Positions 18,546 through 25,013 of a DNA stretch of 37,226 bases are shown piece after piece; positions within the stretch are counted from its first letter, which is position 1, and the number at the start of each line of letters is the position of its first letter. The notes below the pieces were generated by a model. It did no database searches. It was not told where the DNA came from and saw only the letters and a list, made by a program, of their open reading frames with translations. This DNA comes from Prevotella sp. Lineage in GTDB: Bacteria; Bacteroidota; Bacteroidia; Bacteroidales; Bacteroidaceae. The stretch spans positions 1-37,226 of the forward strand of contig JAFLSE010000032.1 of assembly GCA_022511075.1 (NCBI GenBank), written 5' to 3'. The position numbers were made by a program, and so were the translations under genes.

Positions 18546-18595
18546 ATAAATAACTACCCCAAAAATGAATATTCATTTTTGGGGTAGTTATTTAT
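18546..18595. terminator. 50-bp perfect palindrome, bidirectional terminator
   Basis: The sequence reads identically on both strands from 18546 to 18595, centred between 18570 and 18571; a core arm is AACTACCCCAAAAATGAAT. It lies between the convergent YggS gene and the pectate lyase gene, 36 bp and 8 bp from their stops, so it can end transcription from both sides. The 25-bp arms have no spacer, so a hairpin would need a few unpaired central bases. Confidence 0.88.
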
Positions 18596-18603
18596 CTGAT
18601 ATA

Positions 18604-20934
18604 TTAAAATTCGTTATCTATTGGCTCAAGGATGATGAGCATCACTATGCTTTCTGCGCTGCCTTTGGTCAGTGTATACTCTGTACCAGCTGTGATTGCA
18701 ATAGGGTCTAACTGATAGTATGCTCCTTCTGTGTTTTCTATACCAGGAATGGAAGTGGTTGTGCCATTAATCTTTACATCGCGACCATTCTTTGCTGTAG
18801 CTAAAACGAGGCTCATGTTGTAGTCTTTAGTTGGGGTAAAAGTTATAGCTCCTTTGCTATCCATCTTCTCACCTTTCTTATAATAAATTCCGTTATAGGT
18901 AATCTTGCCATCACCATAGTTGTCATTAGCAATAAACATACTATGTGATGGAGAACCATCGAACGATGCAAAGATAGTTCCTTCTGGAGTGGTCTCACCA
19001 CCTTGTTCACCGCCTTCTCCTTCATCTCCTCCTTGCTCACCACTATCTGCTCCCATATCTCCATAAACCTTGACGAGTTCTCCTGTGTAGTTCTTCAGGG
19101 CATTAGAGAGGTCATTGATAACGTCTGAGTTCCCGTCTTCCGTAGCGTTGTTGAAAATCCATTTAAAGTCACCTTTTTCACAACGACCGGCGCCATAGGC
19201 ACCAGTGACTATAGTAGGAACATCCTCTTTTGCGTCTGGAGTGTAATTATAGAAGTCGCTGGCAATATCAAAATTATTATAGCCCGTGCCCCCCTGCAAG
19301 GTGACAACCTCGGCAGGAACTTCATCGTTACGGTTTTCCACCACATATGCGTCAAAATGCTTGCTATAAGTAGCGTCTCCCGCAATATATGGCTCGAAGC
19401 TTGTCTGACCAGTCATATAGTTGTCGAAAGCCTTGATCATTCCACCGTCCTCGCTGGAGAAAGTACCCTTCGTGTCGCTGCTGGAACCAACGCCATTATG
19501 AATGTCAGAGCCTTGCTTAGAGATAAGCATAGGATATTTGCAGTTACGATAGTAATTCTTTTCCACAAAGATACAAGAGCCCGTCGTTGCACCAACTCCA
19601 TACTTGGCGTTTCCATCAAAATAGTTGTTGAAGACGTGCAGACGCTTTGACTTGCGGACACGGGGATGGCGAGAGTCGCTGTGGTCATACCAGTTGTGAT
19701 GATAGGTTACGAAGTCAACCTCGTCGCCATTAGAGTTTAGGGTACATTTGCCTGCATCCCAGAAATGGTTGTCGGAAACGGTGCAATATAATGTGCCCTT
19801 CACGTCGAAAGAGCCATCGCCTTTAGCCTTGTCGCCACCTTTGTTTTCGCCATAGAAGATGTCCAAATTATGTCCCCAAACGTGTTCGTTGTTAGTATCG
19901 AAGCTGATGCCGTCTTCAGGGTGCATCATAACGGCAAAGTTGCGCAATTCCACATATCTACAGTTGCGCATCAAGACACCAAATCCATGGAATGTGGCGT
20001 CATTGCCCACACCCTCAATAGTGAGGTTCATGTTTTGATTCTTTCCTTTTACTTGCAGGCCGATAGCAGAACTGCCGAGTGTTGGCATGTCGCCTTTCTT
20101 CAACTGCCCGATGATGCGAATCGCCAGCGGACGTGTTTCCTCACCCTTTTCGTATGCTTGGATAATATCTTGGATGCCTGTGCGCGTCTCTTCATTCTTT
20201 CCTACATTCATAGAAAGCTGAATGGTCTTGGCATTCGCCTTGCTGACATAAATAACACGTGCGCCATCCTTAAGTGTACCGTCATTGTTATAGGCACCGA
20301 TACCTGCGATGGCGTTATAATGTGCATAGCCGTCGCGATTGAAGTTCTTTACAATAATATTTTTTGCCTCATTGGCTGCAGACGAAACCTCTGTGTCGTT
20401 GATGACGGGAACAACCTTTAAGGAATATGTTCCTGAGTTCAATCCCATGGCATCTGCACGGTTGTACGTTCCATAGCTGCGAATCAGCTGATTGTCAATC
20501 TTGGTATATTCGCTATATTGTCCGCCCTTGACATACACATTGTAGTTCTCAGCATTTTCAAAATTAGCAAACTCAACGTATGCACTCTCCAACCAGCCAC
20601 CAGCCTTGATTATCTGCACGCCATCTTCGGAATTCTCAATGTCACCTCCCTGCTCTGCCTTGCGGAAAGTGATGTCGGCAATCTTGTCGACAAAGGTATA
20701 TTCTCCTGCATTTTGCTTCACGGTTATATTGTTACCACTGATGTCAATGCTTGTCACGTCTGCTGTATTGTAGTATTTCCTGCTATTGTCTTTCAATGTC
20801 AGGATAGCTTGGTTCATATTGGTATTTGAAGCCACTGAGTAGTCGTTTTCCGCAGCAGTGTTCCAAGTCTGCGCCTTGACGTTCATGCCCATTAGTACAA
20901 TCACCATATTTAGTAAGATTGTCAGTTTCTTCAT
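18604..20934 (-). CDS. Secreted pectate lyase, polysaccharide lyase family 1, multidomain
   Basis: A 776-residue secreted enzyme (signal peptide ending in VKAQ near residue 22). Residues 45-95 form a small beta module also seen in the upstream gene; 100-190 look like a fibronectin-like or Ig-like spacer. The parallel beta-helix domain of PL1 occupies roughly 195-620: HPEDGISF, HVWGHNLDIFYG and HNWYDHSDSRHPRVRKS, where the arginine in RHPR (about 422-425) is the expected catalytic base. A low-complexity Gly/Glu linker (about 627-652) leads to a C-terminal beta-sandwich that could bind carbohydrate or mediate attachment. It should cleave de-esterified homogalacturonan by beta-elimination. No SusC/SusD pair is nearby, so this is not a complete polysaccharide utilisation locus. 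Confidence 0.9.
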   Translation of the reverse strand: MKKLTILLNMVIVLMGMNVKAQTWNTAAENDYSVASNTNMNQAILTLKDNSRKYYNTADVTSIDISGNNITVKQNAGEYTFVDKIADITFRKAEQGGDIENSEDGVQIIKAGGWLESAYVEFANFENAENYNVYVKGGQYSEYTKIDNQLIRSYGTYNRADAMGLNSGTYSLKVVPVINDTEVSSAANEAKNIIVKNFNRDGYAHYNAIAGIGAYNNDGTLKDGARVIYVSKANAKTIQLSMNVGKNEETRTGIQDIIQAYEKGEETRPLAIRIIGQLKKGDMPTLGSSAIGLQVKGKNQNMNLTIEGVGNDATFHGFGVLMRNCRYVELRNFAVMMHPEDGISFDTNNEHVWGHNLDIFYGENKGGDKAKGDGSFDVKGTLYCTVSDNHFWDAGKCTLNSNGDEVDFVTYHHNWYDHSDSRHPRVRKSKRLHVFNNYFDGNAKYGVGATTGSCIFVEKNYYRNCKYPMLISKQGSDIHNGVGSSSDTKGTFSSEDGGMIKAFDNYMTGQTSFEPYIAGDATYSKHFDAYVVENRNDEVPAEVVTLQGGTGYNNFDIASDFYNYTPDAKEDVPTIVTGAYGAGRCEKGDFKWIFNNATEDGNSDVINDLSNALKNYTGELVKVYGDMGADSGEQGGDEGEGGEQGGETTPEGTIFASFDGSPSHSMFIANDNYGDGKITYNGIYYKKGEKMDSKGAITFTPTKDYNMSLVLATAKNGRDVKINGTTTSIPGIENTEGAYYQLDPIAITAGTEYTLTKGSAESIVMLIILEPIDNEF

Positions 20935-20941
20935 ATTTGCG

Positions 20942-20948
20942 CCTCCTT
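20942..20948 (-). promoter_or_regulatory. Consensus Shine-Dalgarno of the pectate lyase
   Basis: On the minus strand AAGGAGG lies 7 nt before the lyase ATG. A full consensus is exceptional here: most genes in this window have only A/T-rich leaders, as usual for Bacteroidota. It fits strong translation in the 17-bp gap after the small upstream gene. Confidence 0.75.
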
Positions 20949-20951
20949 CCG

Positions 20952-21302
20952 TTATTTAATAATCACTTTTTTGCCATCAATAATGTATATGCCCTTGGAA
21001 AGACGAGCAACACTGTTGCCTACCAACTGGCCGTTGAGGTTATATACAGGCTTGCCCTCCAAACCTTCTTTCTTAGAAATGGCGATACGCTCCTCAACAC
21101 TCGTTACCTTGCTAAAATCTATAGTAACAGCTTCCATGTCGGTTGTCAGGTCAGCAGTTCCGTCATTGTACTTGATGGTTACGTTGGTGCCGCTGAAAGT
21201 AATCTGTTTTACTTTCGATGCGTCAATTTTTTGCACGTTGTCAGCGGCAACATTCGTTACAGCCAACAACATACAACTTACATACAATAGTTTTTTCTTC
21301 AT
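20952..21302 (-). CDS. Small secreted protein with a sorting-like C-terminal tail
   Basis: A 116-residue protein with a signal peptide (cleavage near residue 20, after VAA). The middle contains VKQITFSGTNVTIKYNDG and AVTIDFSK, which resembles the N-terminal module of the neighbouring lyase (VTSIDISGNNITVK, then ADITFRK). The C-terminus, PVYNLNGQLVGN to KGIYIIDGKKVIIK, resembles the type IX secretion (Por) sorting domain as seen in Prevotella secreted proteins. With only about 60 residues between signal and tail it has no room for an enzyme domain. It is the first gene of a two-gene transcript with the lyase. It may be a surface accessory, or the degraded remnant of a longer secreted protein. 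Confidence 0.75.
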   Translation of the reverse strand: MKKKLLYVSCMLLAVTNVAADNVQKIDASKVKQITFSGTNVTIKYNDGTADLTTDMEAVTIDFSKVTSVEERIAISKKEGLEGKPVYNLNGQLVGNSVARLSKGIYIIDGKKVIIK

Positions 21303-21339
21303 AATTATTTATGGTTAGCTTTGTTTTAATTATTGTCTG

Positions 21340-21371
21340 CAAATTTAGTGGAAATATTTTATTTGAGCAAA
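21340..21371 (-). promoter_or_regulatory. Promoter of the small protein-pectate lyase pair
   Basis: On the minus strand TTTG (21371-21368), a 20-bp spacer and TAAATTTG (21347-21340) match the Bacteroidota consensus. The start would be near 21333, leaving a leader of about 30 nt before the small protein's ATG. Confidence 0.75.
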
Positions 21372-21425
21372 TTATATAACATTTTTATCATATATTTACC
21401 ATTTGTGGACACTAGTGAAAACAAT

Positions 21426-21459
21426 ATAACAACCGTGAGTTAATGATTTTAGTTGTTAT
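21426..21459. repeat. 8-bp inverted repeat upstream of the pectate lyase promoter
   Basis: ATAACAAC at 21426-21433 and GTTGTTAT at 21452-21459 form an inverted repeat with an 18-bp gap, between the two minus-strand promoter candidates. It could be an operator or a weak hairpin. Apart from this and the promoters listed, I see nothing in the 395-bp gap 21303-21697. Confidence 0.4.
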
Positions 21460-21554
21460 GGAAGTATGAAAGAGTTAGGACTTTTTTCAACTTCCCTCTA
21501 ATATATGTAATTTCATAAGTACAATCTTTTAAATTAAATTACTAAATTTTTCAG

Positions 21555-21586
21555 CAAAGGTAAGCATTTTATCTGAAAAAAGCAAT
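21555..21586 (-). promoter_or_regulatory. Second, distal minus-strand promoter candidate
   Basis: TACCTTTG on the minus strand (21562-21555), with ATTG (21586-21583) 20 bp upstream, is a good promoter match. It would start near 21548, about 245 nt before the small protein gene, giving a long leader or a separate small RNA. It sits inside a TTTTTCAG/CTGAAAAA inverted repeat (21547-21580). Confidence 0.5.
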
Positions 21587-21636
21587 AATAATATATTTTA
21601 TTTCCTGATATCTCGACATTTTCAAATCATTTTTAT

Positions 21637-21644
21637 TATCTTTG
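21637..21644 (+). promoter_or_regulatory. -7 element of the tilS promoter
   Basis: TATCTTTG matches TAnnTTTG. No clean TTTG is found 19-21 bp upstream, so only the -7 part is called. The start would fall near 21651, 47 nt before the tilS ATG. Confidence 0.5.
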
Positions 21645-21697
21645 CAACAAATATCATTAACATTGGGTAATATATCATTAATCACGAAGAGACAACA

Positions 21698-23017
21698 ATG
21701 AAGAGGGTAGCACAATATATTGCGGAACACTCGCTGCTCGACAAATCGGCAAAGTGTCTTGTAGCCCTCAGCGGCGGTGCAGACAGCGTTGCCTTGTTGC
21801 TTATATTGTTGGAATTGGGCTACGATGTTGAGGCTGTGCATTGCAACTTCCATTTGCGTGGCGATGAGTCCGACCGTGACGAGCGTTTCGTTGCCGACCT
21901 TTGCGAAAAGCGTGGAGTGGCGTTGCATAGGGTGCATTTCGACACACGCCAGTATGCTGCCCTTCACAAGCAGAGCATCGAACTTGCGGCACGCAACCTG
22001 CGATATGCCTATTTCGGGCAACTGCGCAAGGACATCGGGGCTGCGGCTATTTGCGTGGCGCATCATCGTGACGACTTGGTGGAGACGGTACTGATGAACT
22101 TGGTGCGAGGCACAGGCATTCACGGCATGGTGGGCATACGTCCTCGCAACGGCTTCGTCGTCCGTCCGTTGCTCTGCGTGGGACGTGAGGATATTGAGCG
22201 TTATCTCGCTGACATTGGGCAGGATTATGTTGTTGACAGCACCAATCTTGAGGACGATGCCACTCGCAACGTCTTTCGCCACCACATCGTGCCTGCGTTG
22301 CAAAAGATAAATCCGGGTGCTTCTGACAACATTGCCCATACGGCGCAACTTATGACCGATATCGAGAAAATCCTTGATGCGCATATCGGTCAGTGTCGCA
22401 ACGAGGTGTTTTCCGCTGACGGCAATATTTCCATTCCTGCCCTGCTGAAACATGATGCGCCATTGACAATTCTCTACGAACTGCTCTTGCCCTACGGTTT
22501 TTATGGCTCGCAGGTGGCTGATATTATGTCTGCGGCAAAAAGCAGCAGCGTTGGCAGACTGTTCAAGAGTGCCACCCACATTGCCGTCATTGGTCGTGAC
22601 ACCATCGAGATTGGCAGCAGCACCGTGCCCGATTTCAAGCCTCTTTCCGTTCCTTTCGACGGCACTTACGTCTTGCCCGACAGCCGCAAACTGAAAGTCG
22701 AGACCCTTCCTGCTGCCGACACCGCTATATCGCGTTCTCCAAACATTGCCACGCTCGATGCCGACAGGGTTGTGTTTCCTCTCACCGTTCGCAGGATAGG
22801 GCAGGGCGACCGTTTCCGTCCTTTCGGAATGAAAGGCACAAAACTTGTGAGCGATTTCCTTACCGACATCAAGTGTCCTTATTTTGAGCGGCGCGAGCAA
22901 CTTGCCGTTCTTGATGCTACCGACACTATCGTATGGCTTGTTGGTCGTCGCACAAGCGATGTCTGCCGTGTGTCTCCGTCAACGGAAAAAGTTTTAAGGT
23001 TAGTGATGAGTGAATAG
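21698..23017 (+). CDS. tilS: tRNA(Ile)-lysidine synthase
   Basis: A 439-residue TilS, normal length. It modifies C34 of the CAU-anticodon tRNA-Ile with lysine and ATP, changing its decoding from AUG to AUA, an essential function. The PP-loop ATP pyrophosphatase motif SGGADS is at residues 25-30, followed by HCNFHLRGDESDRDE and VAHHRDDLVETVLMNLVRGTGIHGM, characteristic of TilS. The C-terminal third (FRPFGMKGTKLVSDFLTD) is the substrate-binding domain. Its own weak promoter lies upstream. It has a higher GC content than the flanking non-coding DNA. A long reading frame antisense to it is a composition artefact (see rejected). Confidence 0.96.
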   Translation: MKRVAQYIAEHSLLDKSAKCLVALSGGADSVALLLILLELGYDVEAVHCNFHLRGDESDRDERFVADLCEKRGVALHRVHFDTRQYAALHKQSIELAARNLRYAYFGQLRKDIGAAAICVAHHRDDLVETVLMNLVRGTGIHGMVGIRPRNGFVVRPLLCVGREDIERYLADIGQDYVVDSTNLEDDATRNVFRHHIVPALQKINPGASDNIAHTAQLMTDIEKILDAHIGQCRNEVFSADGNISIPALLKHDAPLTILYELLLPYGFYGSQVADIMSAAKSSSVGRLFKSATHIAVIGRDTIEIGSSTVPDFKPLSVPFDGTYVLPDSRKLKVETLPAADTAISRSPNIATLDADRVVFPLTVRRIGQGDRFRPFGMKGTKLVSDFLTDIKCPYFERREQLAVLDATDTIVWLVGRRTSDVCRVSPSTEKVLRLVMSE

Positions 23018-23075
23018 TGTTAAGTTATTAGTGTTTAGTGTTCAGTGATTAGTGAGGTGATTTTATGTAATCATT

Positions 23076-23137
23076 TCAAAGAACGCTCTCTTTCGCGATT
23101 AGATGCAAAGGTACTGCAAGTTTCTGCTAAAGCCAAA
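23076..23137 (-). promoter_or_regulatory. Minus-strand promoter with rRNA-leader-like boxA
   Basis: On the minus strand TTTG (23137-23134), 20 bp and TACCTTTG (23113-23106) form a consensus promoter, with a start near 23099. About 15 nt into the transcript comes GTTCTTTGA (23084-23076), preceded by CGCGAAAGAGAGC, which resembles the boxA antitermination leader of Bacteroidota rRNA operons. No rRNA follows; transcription would run into the repeat sequence and antisense to tilS. Confidence 0.55.
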
Positions 23138-23364
23138 AATAGGTACTATGTAACTTGTAAAAATCTGTTAACGAAACGACAATCTTGTCTTATAAGATGT
23201 AAACCGCCTTTTCTTTGGTGTTCAGCCAGACAACCAACTAAACACTGAACACTAATCATTTATAACTAACTATTCTCGATGCCTCTTGAATGCCGTTTCG
23301 ATGCCCATTGCACATAGGTTCGTGCGCCAATGAAGTTAAGTGCGTTAAATCACGAAAATGTGAC

Positions 23365-23547
23365 AATGACAAGTGACAAAGTGACATTAAGGTGGTTTGC
23401 ACTTATAGAGAGGAGGCGTATCCTAATAGCCTATAATAATATTTATATATTATTATAGAATTATATTACTTACAATCAGTAACTAAACACTAATCACTAA
23501 ACGCTGAACACTGGAAAAAGCTTAATGTCACTTTGTCACTTGTCATT
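23365..23547. repeat. Perfect 27-bp inverted repeat of TGACAA-type tandem units
   Basis: The 27 bases at 23365-23391 are the exact reverse complement of 23521-23547 (CTTAATGTCACTTTGTCACT is the start of the right arm), separated by 129 bp. Pairing can continue outward after a 2-nt offset (GTCACA). Each arm is itself a run of degenerate 6-8-nt GTGACAA units; a related GTGGCAA run (AATGTGGCAATGTGGCAAAG) follows at 23565-23585. Confidence 0.8.
23431..23458. repeat. AT-rich palindromic stem inside the larger inverted repeat
   Basis: CTATAATAATA (23431-23441) pairs exactly with TATTATTATAG (23448-23458) around a 6-nt loop. It lies inside the loop of the 27-bp inverted repeat, so the whole could fold as a branched structure. 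There is no T-run after it that would mark a terminator. Confidence 0.7.
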
Positions 23548-23745
23548 TTGTCACAAAATTCATTAATGTGGCAATGTGGCAAAGTGGCAAAATTCAGTTA
23601 AAGGTGAAAACGATAAAATCTTGGAAAAATGTAAAAAACAGGTGGAAAATGTATTGGAAAAGTGTAATTTTTTGTATTTCTTTCTTTGTTTTAAAGGAAA
23701 AGATGTACAAGAATATCGGCAAAATGTTAAATCTTGTATTTTCCC

Positions 23746-23776
23746 TTTGTGGTTATGAAAATAACATTTAACTTTG
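23746..23776 (+). promoter_or_regulatory. Promoter of the flavodoxin-ferredoxin gene
   Basis: TTTG (23746-23749), 19 bp, TAACTTTG (23769-23776). The start would be near 23783, leaving a leader of about 64 nt. Confidence 0.7.
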
Positions 23777-23846
23777 CAAATATTATTTTATACTCATAGC
23801 ATTATTTCATAGATAGGGAAACCAACAACTAAAAACTGCAAAAAAA

Positions 23847-24602
23847 ATGATACACGCAATATATTTCAGTGCCACAGAGACAACAAGACGCATCGTTGCC
23901 GCTATCGCAGGGCAATTGGGCGGTGAGTGCAATTTCGTGAGCCTGGCTGTTCAACAGTCAGAGAGTCCGGTTATGAACCATAATGATATTGTCATATTGG
24001 GTGTTCCTGTCTATGCCGGTCGTGTGCCGCAGATTGCCGCCGAACGCCTGAAGGCAATCCAAGGAAAAGGGCAAAAAGCCATTGCCGTGTGCGTGTATGG
24101 AAACCGCGACTACGACGATGCCCTCGTAGAGTTGTGCGACATTGCAGAGCAGCAGGGATTTATGGTCGTTGCCGCCGGCGCATTCATCGCTGAGCACCGC
24201 ATATTCCCCAAAGTGGCGACAAATCGCCCCGATGAAGCCGATATGAAAAACATCGCGCTGTTTGCCGACTTATGCCGCCGCCGTATTGCTGGTGTCGAGG
24301 CTTTCAACAGGGAGACGGTGAAAGGAAACCGCCCTTATCTCACCCCTGCAAGAGTGCCTATACACCCAAAGGCTGACAAAAGAAAATGCACACGTTGCGG
24401 ACTATGTGCACAGGAATGTCCTGCTGGCGTTATTGACAAAGCCAATCCTTATCTTACTGACAATTCCGTCTGTATATCCTGCTGTCGTTGCATCAGCGTA
24501 TGCCCTTCCCACGCACGGAGTTTTGGCGGATTGCTATACAAGGTTGCTGGCTGGAAATTCACCAAAGATAATTCCCGTCGTCGGGAGGCAGAATGGTTTT
24601 GA
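23847..24602 (+). CDS. Flavodoxin-like/2[4Fe-4S] ferredoxin fusion (EFR1-type)
   Basis: A 251-residue soluble electron carrier. The N-terminal 165 residues are flavodoxin-like (IYFSATETTRRIV is the FMN phosphate-binding loop region; VPVYAGRVP and CVYGNRDYDDA are typical of this group). Residues about 170-225 hold two [4Fe-4S] motifs: CTRCGLCAQEC with a following proline, and CISCCRCISVC with a proline after it. Proteins of this layout (EFR1 family ferrodoxin) carry electrons between FMN and iron-sulfur clusters. It lies 190 bp before the radical SAM peptide cluster but has its own promoter. A role as electron donor to that enzyme is inference from proximity and from the need of radical SAM enzymes for a reductant. 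Confidence 0.87.
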   Translation: MIHAIYFSATETTRRIVAAIAGQLGGECNFVSLAVQQSESPVMNHNDIVILGVPVYAGRVPQIAAERLKAIQGKGQKAIAVCVYGNRDYDDALVELCDIAEQQGFMVVAAGAFIAEHRIFPKVATNRPDEADMKNIALFADLCRRRIAGVEAFNRETVKGNRPYLTPARVPIHPKADKRKCTRCGLCAQECPAGVIDKANPYLTDNSVCISCCRCISVCPSHARSFGGLLYKVAGWKFTKDNSRRREAEWF

Positions 24603-24707
24603 GGCATTAAACAATTAAACCCTAAAAAAATATAATCTTTATTTTTGTAAGTCGTTGAAAATAAACAATAGTTACCAAACGAAAGTAACACACTTTAGAG
24701 TGCCTTA

Positions 24708-24738
24708 TTTGTCATTTAACACAAATGTAGTACCTTTG
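24708..24738 (+). promoter_or_regulatory. Promoter of the ACGX-repeat peptide cluster
   Basis: TTTG (24708-24711), 19 bp, TACCTTTG (24731-24738): a full consensus Bacteroidota promoter and one of the strongest in the window. The start would be near 24745, with a leader of about 47 nt before the peptide gene. Confidence 0.82.
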
Positions 24739-24791
24739 CGGCGATTACGGAGAAAAGAGCCGTTATGTGTAACTTAAATATTTTGTAAACG

Positions 24792-25004
24792 ATGAAAAGA
24801 ATAGATTTTAGTTTTGCGCACAGCGCACAGGGAATGATGATGCAAAGTGAGAAACCTGCCGCTTGCGGCGCTGCCTGCGGCACTGGCGACAAGCCTGCCG
24901 AGGATAAGCCCGCTGCCTGTGGCTCTGCCTGCGGTGCCGGCGACAAGCCTGCCGAGGATAAGCCAGCCGCCTGCGGTTCTGCCTGTGGTGCCGGCGAGAA
25001 GTAA
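24792..25004 (+). CDS. ACGX-repeat Cys-rich precursor peptide (candidate RiPP)
   Basis: A 70-residue peptide. Residues 1-20 (MKRIDFSFAHSAQGMMMQSE) would be the leader. Residues 21-70 are three copies of an 18-residue unit, KPAACG(A/S)ACG(T/A)GDKPAED, the last ending early in GEK. Six cysteines occur as CX3C pairs at 25/29, 43/47 and 61/65, always in ACGxACG. It is followed 9 nt later by a radical SAM/SPASM enzyme. Short repeat peptides with ACG motifs beside such enzymes match the 'ACGX system' grouping I recall from the TIGRFAM radical-SAM peptide families. Expected modification is on Cys, for example thioether crosslinks to neighbouring residues (inference). No signal peptide and no double-glycine cleavage site are obvious. 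The final structure and role are unknown. Confidence 0.83.
   Translation: MKRIDFSFAHSAQGMMMQSEKPAACGAACGTGDKPAEDKPAACGSACGAGDKPAEDKPAACGSACGAGEK
24852..25001 (+). repeat. 54-bp in-frame tandem repeat in the precursor peptide gene
   Basis: Units lie at 24852-24905, 24906-24959 and a shortened third at 24960-25001. Units 2 and 3 are almost identical at DNA level; unit 1 differs at several bases. The period is exactly 18 codons, so copy-number change by slippage would add or remove one two-cysteine core without a frameshift. Confidence 0.85.
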
Positions 25005-25013
25005 AAAGATTGT

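Larger units (their letters stand above)
23018..23515. repeat. Gene-free region with three copies of an ACTAA/CACTGAACAC repeat
   Basis: Three related segments built from ACTAAACAC, CACTGAACAC and ACTAATCACT units occur at about 23021-23056 (reverse orientation), 23236-23270 and 23478-23513 (forward). The first and last are inverted relative to each other and bracket about 420 bp. With the inverted repeats listed separately, they fill most of the 829-bp gap between tilS and the next gene. Short reading frames at 23045-23248 and 23568-23771 show no family features. The structure resembles a small non-coding or miniature inverted-repeat element, but no target-site duplication or known family could be recognised. 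Confidence 0.55.

Noticed and set aside
18604..21302. A complete polysaccharide utilisation locus
   Set aside because: No SusC/SusD pair, sensor-regulator or further pectinases are present around the lyase.
21569..22900. A 443-codon open frame antisense to tilS
   Set aside because: It mirrors almost the whole tilS gene, shows no recognisable domain, and tilS itself has all its motifs; the frame follows from tilS base composition.
23045..23248. A 67-codon frame in the repeat island after tilS
   Set aside because: It reads across repeat units and the minus-strand promoter; composition is not protein-like.
23018..23600. A CRISPR array
   Set aside because: Repeats are short, degenerate and inverted, spacing is irregular and no cas genes are near.
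23568..23771. A 67-codon Lys/Trp-rich frame before the flavodoxin-ferredoxin gene
   Set aside because: It begins in GTGGCAA repeat sequence, overlaps the next gene's promoter, and a competing frame of similar length exists; not convincing.
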